From the NCBI RefSeq assembly GCF_003572205.1, contig NZ_QXNY01000004.1, forward strand, positions 682,548 through 746,547: 64,000 nt of DNA, written 5' to 3'. Source of the DNA: Algihabitans albus (GTDB lineage Bacteria > Pseudomonadota > Alphaproteobacteria > Kiloniellales > DSM-21159). Numbering within the stretch: position 1 is the stretch's first letter; every line of letters starts with the position of its first letter. The notes below the pieces were generated by a model. That model was not told the DNA's origin and did not search any database. It saw only the letters and a list, made by a program, of their open reading frames with translations. The position numbers and the translations under genes are program-made. Of the stretch, positions 8,446 to 18,262 are shown piece after piece.

Positions 8446-10139
8446 TGCAGGGCGCGCCTGTTTCGATAGCACCAGGCCGGAATGCCGACGGCGGCAGCGA
8501 AGGCGGCGAGCGGCAGAAGGGCTTGCAGGAAGGCATAGACGCCGACCACCCGCCGAGCCGCGCCGGCGGACAGAGCCACGGCTTCGGTCGTCAGGGTGCT
8601 GTAGCGGCCGGCGCCCGCGAAGAGGGTGGGCAGGTACTGCGCCACGCTGACCGCGAATCCGACCGCAGCGGCGAAGAGGACTGGACGCAGCAGCATCGGG
8701 AGCTTGACCCGCCAGAAGACCGTGAGCGGCGTGGCGCCCAGGCAGCGCGCGCTGCGCAGATAGCGGCTGTCGAGCCGCCGCCAGGGTTCGGCCAGAGCCA
8801 GGAAGACGTAGGGCAGCACGAACAACAGATGACTCCAAACCAAGGCGGCGAAGCTGCCGTCGAGTCCGGTAAGGATCGCCAGAACCTGGGCGCCGAAGAG
8901 GAAGGCGACCTGCGGTACCAGCAGCGGCAGATAGAGCAGCCAGAGTGCACGAGTCGGTCGGCGCCCGCTGCGCTGTTCCTGTTCCAGACAACCGAGCACC
9001 AACGCCAGGGCCAGCCCGGCGACCGCCAGGCCGAGCAGTAGCGTGGTCCAGCCGGTCTCTGCCGCGGGTTCGAGCTGCCGCGCCCAGGTCGCCGCCGTCA
9101 GGCTGTCGGGCCAGGCCTCCGGCCAGCGCCAACGGCCGGCGAAGGACCAGAGGGCCATCAGCAGCAGGCTGGCGAGCCCCAGGCCCAACAGGATGAAAAT
9201 ACCGGCCGACCATCCGCCTCGGGCAACCCCTCCTGTGCCGCCGCGGGCGCCTCCGGCGATCCAGCGCCGGCCGAGCCGGGCGACACAGATTTCCGCTAGC
9301 CTCCAGAGTGCGATGCCGGTCACCACGACCAGGAGCTGCAGGGTGGCGCCTGCGGCGCCGACGAAGCGCAAGGCAAGGTCTGGATCGTTGAACCAGCGGA
9401 ACACCAGGACAGCTAGTGTCGGCGGCGCCGTCGGTCCCAGGATCAGGGCCATATCGATGACCGAAAGTGAAAAAGCGAGCACGGCATAGACTGGCAGACG
9501 CAGCTGGGGATAGACGGCGGGCAGGACTGTCTTCAGCCAAGCCGTCACCGGGCCATAGCCGAGCGCGCGGGCGGTGGCGAGGCGTTGGGGGCTCTGTACC
9601 TGACCCAAGGCGCCCAAGAGCATCAGCAGCAGAAAGGGCGTTTCCTTGACCGCCAGGGCCAGGGCCAGGGCGATGCCGTAGCGGTCCTGGGTCGTCGCGA
9701 CGTCGGGAGGCAACTCAAAGCCGGTCGCCCAGGGAGAGAAGAGGCGCAGCAGGAAACCGCTGGGTGCCAGCAGGAAGGCAATGCCGATGGCAATCGCCGC
9801 ATGCGGCACGGCCAGCAAGGGCGCGAGCAGCCGAGTCGCCTGACGATAGGCCCAGGTCTTCTGGGCCGCCGCCGCGAAGCCGACGGTGAGTGCGAAGGCG
9901 AGCAGCGTCGAGCCGAACCCGGAGACCAGAGTGGCGGTCACGGCGCCGGGCAGAGCCGGGTCTGCCAGCAGCCGCGCCCAAGGTTCGAGCGTCGGACCCG
10001 TCCCGCCGAGACTGGGGAGAATGCCGAAGGCCGGCAACCATGTCCCGATCAGTCCGGCTGCGATCGGCAAGAGAAAGAGGGCCAAGGTCAGCGTCGGAAC
10101 CAAGGCCAGAGGAGATGCGGCGAGCCGGCGCAGTTGCAC
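8442..10139 (-). CDS. ynjC: ABC transporter permease, fused two-domain YnjC-like
   Basis: Inner-membrane permease of 565 residues with about twelve helices. It is a tandem fusion of two binding-protein-dependent permease domains, as in YnjC, ThiP and FbpB. The coupling EAA-like loops appear in the first half (ATARALGYGPVTAWLKTVLPAVYPQLR) and the second half (RSARCLGATPLTVFWRVKLPMLLRP). It follows the binding protein by seven bases and overlaps the ATPase start by four bases, so the three genes form one operon. Confidence 0.87.
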   Translation of the reverse strand: MQLRRLAASPLALVPTLTLALFLLPIAAGLIGTWLPAFGILPSLGGTGPTLEPWARLLADPALPGAVTATLVSGFGSTLLAFALTVGFAAAAQKTWAYRQATRLLAPLLAVPHAAIAIGIAFLLAPSGFLLRLFSPWATGFELPPDVATTQDRYGIALALALAVKETPFLLLMLLGALGQVQSPQRLATARALGYGPVTAWLKTVLPAVYPQLRLPVYAVLAFSLSVIDMALILGPTAPPTLAVLVFRWFNDPDLALRFVGAAGATLQLLVVVTGIALWRLAEICVARLGRRWIAGGARGGTGGVARGGWSAGIFILLGLGLASLLLMALWSFAGRWRWPEAWPDSLTAATWARQLEPAAETGWTTLLLGLAVAGLALALVLGCLEQEQRSGRRPTRALWLLYLPLLVPQVAFLFGAQVLAILTGLDGSFAALVWSHLLFVLPYVFLALAEPWRRLDSRYLRSARCLGATPLTVFWRVKLPMLLRPVLFAAAVGFAVSVAQYLPTLFAGAGRYSTLTTEAVALSAGAARRVVGVYAFLQALLPLAAFAAAVGIPAWCYRNRRALQ

Positions 10140-10146
10140 CAGGGCG

Positions 10147-11364
10147 TTACCTCAGGTAGCGCCGGCGCCAATCGTCCTCCAGTGCGGTCATCCAAGTCGG
10201 ATGCGGCTCCAGCAGGACGGGGCCCAGCGCTTCCGGCGCCAGGGTCGCGACACCGCGCGGAACGGCTTCGAACAGCGCGCGAGCTTCGTCGCTCAGGCGG
10301 TCCAAGGCCAGCACCGTGTCATCGCCCCAGATCTCGGGATTCTGCTTTTCCGCTTGCGCCTCCGGGCTCATCAGGAAATTCGTGACGACCATCGCGGCCT
10401 CGGGCGACCGCGCGTTGAAGGGAATGGCCACGAAGTGGGTGTTACCGATCGTGCCCTCGGGAAAGACGAAGGTGCGCGCGCTGTCCGGCAGTTGCCCGGC
10501 TACGATCAGCGATGAGGCTTCGCCGGGATGGAAGGACAAGGCCATATCGACCTCGCCGTCGTCGAGCAGACGGCGCTGTGCGGGACCGTTCGTCGGAAAA
10601 GCCTGTCCGCTGCGCCAGAGATGCGGATGGAGCCCGTCCAGATAAGACCAGAGCGGGGCGGTGGCCTGCGCGAAGAGATCGTCGCTCTCGACCGGCCGCT
10701 GCAGAAGGTCCGCGTCCTCAGTCAGCTCGATCAGCAACTGCTTGAGAAAGGTGGAGCCCATGAAGTCGGGCGGCGCCGGGTAGGTGAAGCGCCCGGGCTG
10801 GCTCGCCGCCCAGTCCGCCAGTTCTCCGGCGTTGGCGGGAGTCGCGGAGATGCGGTCCGAATCGTAGATGAAGTTGAATTTGGCCATGCCCCAGGGCGCT
10901 TCCAGCCCGTCGGTCGGCACGGTGAAGTCGATCACGGTGGTCGGCTTGCGCTCGGTATCGACCAGCGCGAAGTTCGGCAATTCGGGGACGAAGGGTCCGA
11001 ACAGCAGATCGGCTTCCTTCATCGCGGCAAAGTTCTCGCCGTTGATCCAGATGAGGTCGACGCTGCCGGCCTCCAGGTTTCCGGCTGCCCGTTCCGCCAG
11101 CACGCGGGCAACGGCGTCGGCGGTGTCCGACAGCTTGACGTGCACCAGCGTGATGCCGTGGCGCGCGTCCATCTGCGCGCCGACCCAGTCGAGATAGGCG
11201 TTGATCCGCTCGTCTCCGCCCCAGGCGTTGAAGTAGACGGTCTGGCCTTGCGCCGCCGTCATCGCCTCGTCGAACCGAGGAACGGCCCGTGGCTCGGCCG
11301 CAAGCGGGGATGCGGCGAGCAGCCCGCAACCGAGAAGGAGTGCGATCGAGCGGAGTGGGAACAT
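10147..11364 (-). CDS. ynjB: ABC transporter substrate-binding protein, YnjB-like
   Basis: Periplasmic solute-binding protein of 405 residues with a Sec signal peptide ending near SPLAAEP. The body has family features: VYFNAWGGDERINAYLDWV at residues 44-62 and the distinctive DLIWINGENFAAMKEADLLFGPFV. This relates it to the YnjB group, distantly similar to thiamine and iron binding proteins. It heads the operon ynjB-ynjC-ynjD. No thiamine-pyrophosphate riboswitch is recognisable upstream, which argues against thiamine control. Confidence 0.86.
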   Translation of the reverse strand: MFPLRSIALLLGCGLLAASPLAAEPRAVPRFDEAMTAAQGQTVYFNAWGGDERINAYLDWVGAQMDARHGITLVHVKLSDTADAVARVLAERAAGNLEAGSVDLIWINGENFAAMKEADLLFGPFVPELPNFALVDTERKPTTVIDFTVPTDGLEAPWGMAKFNFIYDSDRISATPANAGELADWAASQPGRFTYPAPPDFMGSTFLKQLLIELTEDADLLQRPVESDDLFAQATAPLWSYLDGLHPHLWRSGQAFPTNGPAQRRLLDDGEVDMALSFHPGEASSLIVAGQLPDSARTFVFPEGTIGNTHFVAIPFNARSPEAAMVVTNFLMSPEAQAEKQNPEIWGDDTVLALDRLSDEARALFEAVPRGVATLAPEALGPVLLEPHPTWMTALEDDWRRRYLR

Positions 11365-11598
11365 CGGCGACTCTCTGCTGTTTAGCCGGCCGGTGGAGTT
11401 TAAACCGCCCGGCGCCGGAAGCCAGCCGGCAAGCTAGGGTCCTGCTCCGGCCCTGTCAGCCCATGGAGGCGTCGTCTCACGCAGGCGTGACCGTCTTCAT
11501 GATTATCGGGTCATCCAGCGGCCGGAGAGCCAGCCTGGCAAGATCGTACATCCGACGCTTGCGCGCAGGGTCGCCGCCCGCTTACATGAAGGCGCGGC

Positions 11599-11673
11599 GC
11601 GGGTGTAGCTCAGTGGTAGAGCAGTAGCTTCCCAAGCTACGTGTCGTGGGTTCGATTCCCATCACCCGCTCCA
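11599..11673 (+). tRNA. tRNA-Gly (anticodon CCC)
   Basis: A complete cloverleaf: acceptor GCGGGTG pairs with CACCCGC, the D arm is GCTC-AGTGGTA-GAGC, the anticodon stem is GTAGC/GCTAC around the loop TTCCCAA (anticodon CCC), and the T arm contains TTCGATT. The 3' CCA is encoded in the DNA (11671-11673). It reads GGG codons. Confidence 0.97.
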
Positions 11674-11716
11674 ACCTTTCGCCAGTTTTCCGGCCCGAAG
11701 CTCCGACAAGCCTGGC

Positions 11717-12561
<845 letters not shown>

Positions 12562-12565
<4 letters not shown>

Positions 12566-13059
12566 AGCTCCCGGCCCCGCAGATGCTCCGTGACCGCGAC
12601 GTAGGAGGGAGAAAAGCCGTCGCGCAGGACATCGACCGCCTTGTGCGGTTGGGCGTCGCCGCACATGAAGATGTCGAGCGCCGCATATTCGCGCTCCGGC
12701 CAGGAGTGGATCGAGATGTGCGACTCGGCCAGCACCGCGACGCCGGAGATGCCGTCGTTCGGGGTGAAATGGTGCAGATGAATATGAAGCAGCGTTGCGC
12801 CTGCCGCTTCGACGCAGCGCTTCAGCACCGCTTCGACATGTGCAAGCTCGTCGATGCGCTTCGCACCCCAGAGGTCGACAATCAAATGCGTACCGGCATA
12901 CTCCTGGCCGTCACGCAAAATGAAGTGATCTTTGCGCTCCTCCGATGCCGCAACGGCGGTCTCGGAAACAGCGGCAGAAACGGACACTTCCTCCTGGGTG
13001 GTGCTTGAACCTCGATCCAAGTCCATCCCCAATTGGAAGAGGGCGGCATCGCGAGACAT
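12562..13059 (-). CDS. speD: S-adenosylmethionine decarboxylase proenzyme
   Basis: Pyruvoyl enzyme that supplies the aminopropyl donor for SpeE. The start at 13059 (MSRDAALFQLGMDLDRG) is preceded by GGGGAGG at good spacing and gives 165 residues; an ATG at 13146 would add an atypical 29-residue extension. The self-cleavage site is AES-HISIHSWPE, with Ser113 becoming the pyruvoyl group, and GTHLIVDLWG is the N-terminal family motif. The extended N-terminus before KDHF is typical of alphaproteobacterial forms. The stop overlaps the speE GTG start. Confidence 0.95.
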
Positions 13060-13289
13060 CTCGTCCTCCCCAACCAGCAGATGAGCTTCGCCGGACCGGC
13101 CGGCGAGCAAGCGGGCGGATATGACGTCTTTGCCGCCGAAGATCAAGGGGTGATTGTGTGAAATTCGCCCAAGCGATGAAACGCCGCGTTATCAGGCCCA
13201 CCGACGCAATCTTCGGTGCGTTTGTTCTGCTCTTCGCGACAGTAAAAAATCGTCCGTCGCAGGCCGCCCTCGCTCGGGCGCCGGCGTTT

Positions 13290-13856
13290 CTAGAAAATGC
13301 CTTCGAAGATCCCGCGCTGGCGACGTTCGATCGTCGGGGTTCCGGCACCGGTCACCGGCTCACCGATCGCACTCGCCTCACGCAGGCGTCGCGCCTCGGA
13401 CTCGGCGTCTACGATGTCTCCGCTCGGCAAGCTGTCCCGCCAGAAGATCAGATCCTCCAGGAAGTCTTGACTCTCCTCGTTGACCTGCTGCGTTTCGCGG
13501 TCCACCACCTGGCGAATGTCCGGCTGCACCTGGTTCGCTCCGGCCTCCAGCAGAATCGCACGCTCGCCCAGGGAGCGACCGTCGTCGGGCATGATTTCCT
13601 GAACGCTGGGCTGCTGATCGCCCAAACGGAACACGGTGCGCCTGGCCTGGTCTGTCGGCGTGCCCACTTGCGGGCGGGGCGCGCCGGGGCGCGGCGGACG
13701 CAGCGCGAACTCGGGCGGTACCGTCAAGGGCGCACGCGAAACCACGCGGAACTCGTCGGGTGCCTGCTTTTCGAGCCCCAACTGTTCACGTGCGCTTTCG
13801 CATCCGGCAAGTGCCAGTGCCGCCAGCGCTAGGCAGAAGACTCCTGCTCTGCGCAT
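13290..13856 (-). CDS. bamF: DUF3035 lipoprotein, BamF-like
   Basis: A 188-residue lipoprotein with signal MRRAGVFCLALAALALAGC and lipid cysteine at residue 19. The conserved stretch DEFRVVSRAPLTVPPEFALRPPRPGAPRP is diagnostic of the DUF3035 family found in Alphaproteobacteria, described as the BamF subunit of the beta-barrel assembly machinery in Caulobacter. The remainder is acidic and helical and ends with RRQRGIFEGIF. It lies downstream of lspA, whose product removes signal peptides from exactly this kind of lipoprotein. The Bam role is by family, not shown here. Confidence 0.85.
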   Translation of the reverse strand: MRRAGVFCLALAALALAGCESAREQLGLEKQAPDEFRVVSRAPLTVPPEFALRPPRPGAPRPQVGTPTDQARRTVFRLGDQQPSVQEIMPDDGRSLGERAILLEAGANQVQPDIRQVVDRETQQVNEESQDFLEDLIFWRDSLPSGDIVDAESEARRLREASAIGEPVTGAGTPTIERRQRGIFEGIF

Positions 13857-13895
13857 CTTCGATTCGTATCCCTATGAGTTCCAGCCACGCTTCTT

Positions 13896-14402
13896 TTACC
13901 TCTTGGAGGCCGGTGTGAACAAGCCGTCCAGCAATAGCAGGCCGACGCCGATCACGATCGCGCAATCGGCCAGGTTGAAGGCAGGCCAGTGATATCCGTT
14001 GAGGTGGAAGTCCAGAAAGTCGACCACGCCGGGCTGGCGGAAGCGGTCGATGACATTGCCTACGGCGCCGCCGACGATCAAACCCGTGGCCAGCCGGGGC
14101 AGAAGCTGGGCCTGGCTGCGGAGCCACAGCAGCAGTCCGCCGACGATCAGGAGGGCAATGCCGACCAAAAGGTATGGCTTCCACCAGTAGTCGCTGGCCA
14201 GCAGACCGAAGGCGACCCCGCGATTATAGGTGAGCACGAGATTGAAGAAGCCGGTGACCGCCACGCGCTCCCCATGCTCGAGGGTCGCGAGCACCCATCC
14301 CTTGGTGGCCTGATCCGCCAGCATCACCACCGTGGCCAGTCCAAGGGTCACGGGCGGCAAGAGCCGCTTCCACGCGGGTTGGTGGGGCAGGCTGGTCGAC
14401 AC
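13896..14402 (-). CDS. lspA: Lipoprotein signal peptidase (signal peptidase II)
   Basis: Inner-membrane aspartic protease that cleaves prolipoprotein signal peptides. It has 168 residues and four membrane helices. Catalytic aspartates lie in GAVGNVIDRFRQPGVVDFLDFH and FNLADCAIVIG, and the NRGVAFGLL motif is present. It follows ileS by only seven bases, the widespread ileS-lspA pair, and precedes the bamF-like lipoprotein gene. Confidence 0.97.
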   Translation of the reverse strand: MSTSLPHQPAWKRLLPPVTLGLATVVMLADQATKGWVLATLEHGERVAVTGFFNLVLTYNRGVAFGLLASDYWWKPYLLVGIALLIVGGLLLWLRSQAQLLPRLATGLIVGGAVGNVIDRFRQPGVVDFLDFHLNGYHWPAFNLADCAIVIGVGLLLLDGLFTPASKR

Positions 14403-14409
14403 GGCGTGG

Positions 14410-17244
14410 TTACTCCGCGGCCTTGAGCTGAGCGACTGCGTCCGCGCAGCGCCGACAGGTCTGCGGCGCCTCGGGCACCCGGCCCACCTCGGGCAGCAGT
14501 TTCCAGCAGCGCTCGCACTTCTCGCCCTCGGCCGGCTTCGACACGACCCAGACGCCGGGGACTTCCTCCAGGCTGTAGGCGTCGCTCGGTCCGTCGCCTT
14601 CCAGCACCTTGATGTTCGAGACGATGCAGACCTCGGCGAAGTCGATCGAGTCGACCGCCGCCTTGGCCGCGGCCTCCTCGACCCAGACCTTCGGGTGCGC
14701 CTGCAAGGAAGCGCCGATCCGTTTTTCCGCCCGCTCCAGTTCCAGCGCGCCGGTGACGGCGCGGCGAACCTGTCGGATCTTCGCCCATTTGGCAGCGAGG
14801 TCTTCGTCGCGCCAGTCGTCCGGCAGGTCGGGGAAGAGGCGCAGGTGGATGGAGTCCGGCGCTTTGCCGCGATGCTCCCAAGCCTCTTCGGCGGTGAAGC
14901 AGAGGATCGGAGCCAGCCAGGCGGTCAGATGATCGAACACCAGATCCAGAACCGTCCGGCAGGCCCGTCGTCGCAGCGCATCGGCCCGGTCGCAGTAGAG
15001 ACTGTCCTTGCGGACGTCGAAGTAGAAGGCGGAGAGATCGACGGCGCAAAAGCTGTGCAGATCCTGGTAGACAGCATGGAAGTCGAAGTTTTCGACATTG
15101 CGGCGCACCGCTTTGTCGAGGTCCCACAGGCGGTGCAGAACCCAACGCTCCAGCTCGGGCAACTGGTCGAGCGGCAGGCTTTCGGATTCGTCGTAACCCT
15201 CCAGGGCGCCCAGCAGGTAGCGCAGCGTATTGCGGAACCGCCGGTAGCTGTCCTTGAGCTGCTTCAGGATGTGTTGCCCGATGCGGATGTCGTCGGAATA
15301 GTCGGAGGCGACCACCCAGAGCCTTAGGATATCCGCGCCGTCCTGGCCGACGATGTCGTGCGGGCTGACGACATTGCCCAGGGACTTGGACATCTTGCGG
15401 CCGTCCTCGTCGAGCACGAAGCCATGGGTCAGCACCGCCTCGTAGGGCGCCCGCCCCCGGGTGCCGGCGGACTCCAGCAGCGAGGTGTGGAACCAGCCGC
15501 GATGCTGGTCCGAGCCTTCCAGGTAGAGCGAGGCCGGCCATTGCAGTTCCGGGCGCGCCTCCAGCACGAAGGCGTGAGTCGAGCCGCTGTCGAACCAGAC
15601 CTCCACGACATCGAAGATCTGCGTGTAGTCGGCCGCATCGTAGTCGTTGCCGAGCCAGCGCTGCGGCGGCGACTCGAACCAGGCATCGCCGCCCTCCTCC
15701 TCGAAGGCGGCGGCCACGCGGTCGATCACCGCCTGATCGCGCAACGGCTCTCCGGTCGCCTTCTGCACGAAGAGCGGCAGCGGCACGCCCCAAAGGCGTT
15801 GGCGCGAGATACACCAATCGGGCCGCTGCTCGATCATCGACCGCAAGCGCGTCTGCCCGCCCGCCGGCACGAAGCGTGTCCGATCGATCGCCTTCAGCGC
15901 CTTTTCTCTCAGCTCGTTCGTCTCCATCGAGATGAACCACTGCGGCGTGTTGCGGAAGATCAGCGGAGCCTTGGAGCGCCAGGAGTGCGGGTAGCTGTGC
16001 CGCAGGCTACTCTTGTGGACCAGTTTCTCAGCCTCGATCAGGGCGCGGATCACGGCCCCGTTGGCATCGCCGTCCTTGCCCTCGGGCGTCAGCACGCGGG
16101 TGCCGGCGAACAGGGGGACGTGATCGAAGAAGCTGCCGTCGGCATCGACGGTCTGCGGGATCTCGAGGCCCTTCTTGCGGCCCAAGGCCCAGTCGTCCGC
16201 GCCGTGACCCGGCGCGATGTGCACGAAGCCGGTTCCCTGATCCATGGTCACGAAATCGCCGGGGAACAGCGGGACGTCGAAGTCGTAGCCTTCGCCCCGC
16301 AGGGGATGGGCACAGATCGTACCGGCCAGATCCTGCCCCTTACCCTGCCAGATCACCGTCCGTTCGAGAATGCCGGCCGCCTCACAGAAAGCCTCCGCCA
16401 GATCGGCTGCCACAATCAGCAGCTCGTCGCGCTGCGCGCGGCTGTTTTCGCCGACGGCATCCACCTCCAGGCAGAGATAGGTCTCGTCCTCTCCGTAGGC
16501 GACGGCGCGGTTGCCTGGCAGCGTCCAGGGCGTCGTGGTCCAGATCACCACGCTCGCGCCCTGCAGTCGTGCGGGGGCCTCGATGAGGGGGAACCGGACC
16601 CAGACGGTGGCCGACTTATGCTCGTGGTACTCGACCTCGGCGTCGGCCAGCGCCGTCTTCTCGACCACCGACCAGAGCACCGGCCGCGCGCCGGCATAGA
16701 GACCGCCGCCGATCAGGAACTTGCCGATCTCGCGCACGATCTGCGCCTCGGCGGCGTAGTTCATGGTCGTATAGGGGCGCTGCCAATCGCCGATCACCCC
16801 GAGCCGCTTGAACTCCTCGATCTGGATCCCGATCCACTTCTCGGCGAAGGCGCGGCATTCGCGGCGGAACTCGACCTTATCGACGGCGTCCTTGTCGGCG
16901 CCGCGCGCGCGGTAGCTCTCCTCGACCTTCCACTCGATCGGCAGGCCGTGGCAGTCCCAGCCCGGCACGTAGTTGGCATCCTTGCCCAACATCTGTTGCG
17001 AGCGGTTGATGACGTCCTTCAGCACCTTGTTGAGCGCATGGCCCATGTGCAGGTGGCCGTTGGCGTAGGGCGGCCCATCGTGCAGCACGAACTTCTCGCG
17101 TCCCTCCGCGCTTTCGCGCTGGCGGGCGAAGAGATCCATCTGCGCCCACTTCGCCAGGATTTCCGGCTCGCGCTTCGCAAGTCCGGCACGCATGGGAAAG
17201 TCGGTCTTCGGCAGGAAAACGGTTTCGCGGTAGTCGACGCTCAT
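14410..17244 (-). CDS. ileS: Isoleucyl-tRNA synthetase
   Basis: Class I synthetase of 944 residues that charges tRNA-Ile and edits misactivated valine. The HIGH motif appears in PYANGHLHMGHAL, the editing domain in VVIWTTTPWTLPGNRAV, and KMSKS in DEDGRKMSKSLGN. The C-terminal zinc finger CERCWKL...CRRC is present, so this is the bacterial IleS1 type rather than the mupirocin-resistant type. It is followed closely by lspA. Long open frames on the opposite strand are codon-bias shadows. Confidence 0.98.
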   Translation of the reverse strand: MSVDYRETVFLPKTDFPMRAGLAKREPEILAKWAQMDLFARQRESAEGREKFVLHDGPPYANGHLHMGHALNKVLKDVINRSQQMLGKDANYVPGWDCHGLPIEWKVEESYRARGADKDAVDKVEFRRECRAFAEKWIGIQIEEFKRLGVIGDWQRPYTTMNYAAEAQIVREIGKFLIGGGLYAGARPVLWSVVEKTALADAEVEYHEHKSATVWVRFPLIEAPARLQGASVVIWTTTPWTLPGNRAVAYGEDETYLCLEVDAVGENSRAQRDELLIVAADLAEAFCEAAGILERTVIWQGKGQDLAGTICAHPLRGEGYDFDVPLFPGDFVTMDQGTGFVHIAPGHGADDWALGRKKGLEIPQTVDADGSFFDHVPLFAGTRVLTPEGKDGDANGAVIRALIEAEKLVHKSSLRHSYPHSWRSKAPLIFRNTPQWFISMETNELREKALKAIDRTRFVPAGGQTRLRSMIEQRPDWCISRQRLWGVPLPLFVQKATGEPLRDQAVIDRVAAAFEEEGGDAWFESPPQRWLGNDYDAADYTQIFDVVEVWFDSGSTHAFVLEARPELQWPASLYLEGSDQHRGWFHTSLLESAGTRGRAPYEAVLTHGFVLDEDGRKMSKSLGNVVSPHDIVGQDGADILRLWVVASDYSDDIRIGQHILKQLKDSYRRFRNTLRYLLGALEGYDESESLPLDQLPELERWVLHRLWDLDKAVRRNVENFDFHAVYQDLHSFCAVDLSAFYFDVRKDSLYCDRADALRRRACRTVLDLVFDHLTAWLAPILCFTAEEAWEHRGKAPDSIHLRLFPDLPDDWRDEDLAAKWAKIRQVRRAVTGALELERAEKRIGASLQAHPKVWVEEAAAKAAVDSIDFAEVCIVSNIKVLEGDGPSDAYSLEEVPGVWVVSKPAEGEKCERCWKLLPEVGRVPEAPQTCRRCADAVAQLKAAE

Positions 17245-17575
17245 CGAATTTGGGCCTTCGGCTGCAGTGCCCGACGGACGGCCTCTTGCGCATCTGTTCG
17301 GCGCGTGGGCGTGGCAGGCAAGCTGTGGTAGCGGATCGTGGCGTTCGGGGAAAGCCCGCGCTGACAGTCAGCTGATGGATCTCTGAAATCCGCAAGGCCG
17401 CAGGCGAGCAGATGCGTCCCGGCCCTCGTTCAGAGGACCGGGCCGATAATTCGCCCGGGAAAGCGGCGAAGGGTCTGTCGCCCGTGAGGCAGTCGTGACG
17501 TCATGATGAAAAGATAAGCGGCTATGGCAGCGGGCGCTACTCTCGGGCTGTAGCGCTGGGCTGCTCTCTACGCGC
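17245..17575. other. Intergenic region upstream of ileS
   Basis: No convincing gene is seen in this 331-bp stretch. It holds a 6-bp GC hairpin (CGGCCC ... GGGCCG, about 17422-17447) and the likely ileS promoter, which I cannot place with confidence. No ribF gene, often found before ileS, is present. Confidence 0.5.
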
Positions 17576-18025
17576 TTACTCCGCCGCCTTCTTCAGATCC
17601 GCACGACGATCGACCATCAGCTTGGCCTCGCCCTCAACCACCACGGTCTCGCCGACCTTGCAGACGGTGTCGAAAACGACGCGGGCCTTTTCCGGCAGGA
17701 GTTCACGGATCGTGACGGTCGCGGTCACGGTCTCGCCGATTTTGACCGGTGCCTTGAAGCGCAAGTCCTGCGACAGATAGATGCAGCCGGGGCCCGGAAG
17801 GCGAGTTCCGAAGACGGTCGAGATGAAACCGGCCGAGAGCATGCCATGGGCAATCCGGCCGCGGAACATCGTGCCTGCGGCGAAGTCCTGGTTCAGATGC
17901 ACCGGGTTCGTGTCGCCGGAGACGCCGGCGAAGTTGACGATGTCCGCCTCGGTCACTGTCTTCGCGAAGCTCGCCGACATTCCGACCGACAAATCCTCGA
18001 GATAGTAACCGTGCAAGTCCTGCAT
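17576..18025 (-). CDS. MaoC family (R)-specific enoyl-CoA hydratase
   Basis: Hot-dog fold hydratase of 149 residues from the ATG at 18025, which is preceded by GGGGAG. The active-site motif is FAGVSGDTNPVHLNQDFAAGTMFRGRIAHGML, with the Asp/His pair that hydrates trans-2-enoyl-CoA to (R)-3-hydroxyacyl-CoA. Such enzymes supply monomers for polyhydroxyalkanoate (PhaJ) or act as mesaconyl/crotonyl hydratases; nothing nearby decides between these. It stands alone and is divergent from a serine hydrolase gene. Confidence 0.88.
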   Translation of the reverse strand: MQDLHGYYLEDLSVGMSASFAKTVTEADIVNFAGVSGDTNPVHLNQDFAAGTMFRGRIAHGMLSAGFISTVFGTRLPGPGCIYLSQDLRFKAPVKIGETVTATVTIRELLPEKARVVFDTVCKVGETVVVEGEAKLMVDRRADLKKAAE

Positions 18026-18192
18026 CGCGCGCCGCTCCCCAAGCCCAACTCTGCCGCACCGCACTTGTTGCAGCGCCGTAATCTCTTCGCACCTGCACCA
18101 TAGCAGCGCCGTTCGGCAGCGGCAATGTGCGCCTGTTTGGCGTTCAACCTCCGCACCCTGCAGATTGCGGCTATTATTTCTTCTCTTCGAGG

Positions 18193-18212
18193 CTGTAGTT
18201 TTGTTGCTACAG
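18193..18212. promoter_or_regulatory. Inverted repeat upstream of the serine hydrolase
   Basis: CTGTAG and CTACAG are separated by eight bases, 50 bp before the proposed TTG start, just after a TATTAT box (18172-18177). The spacing suits a dimeric regulator or a small leader hairpin. No regulator gene is adjacent. Confidence 0.3.
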
Positions 18213-18262
18213 ATCGGCCATGGCGCGAAGACCGGTCGGTACTCATCCGGGGAGCGGTCGTC

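Noticed and set aside
11365-11598. Thiamine-pyrophosphate riboswitch before the ynjBCD operon
   Set aside because: Searched for the CTGAGA and ACCTGATCTGG core motifs by eye and found neither.
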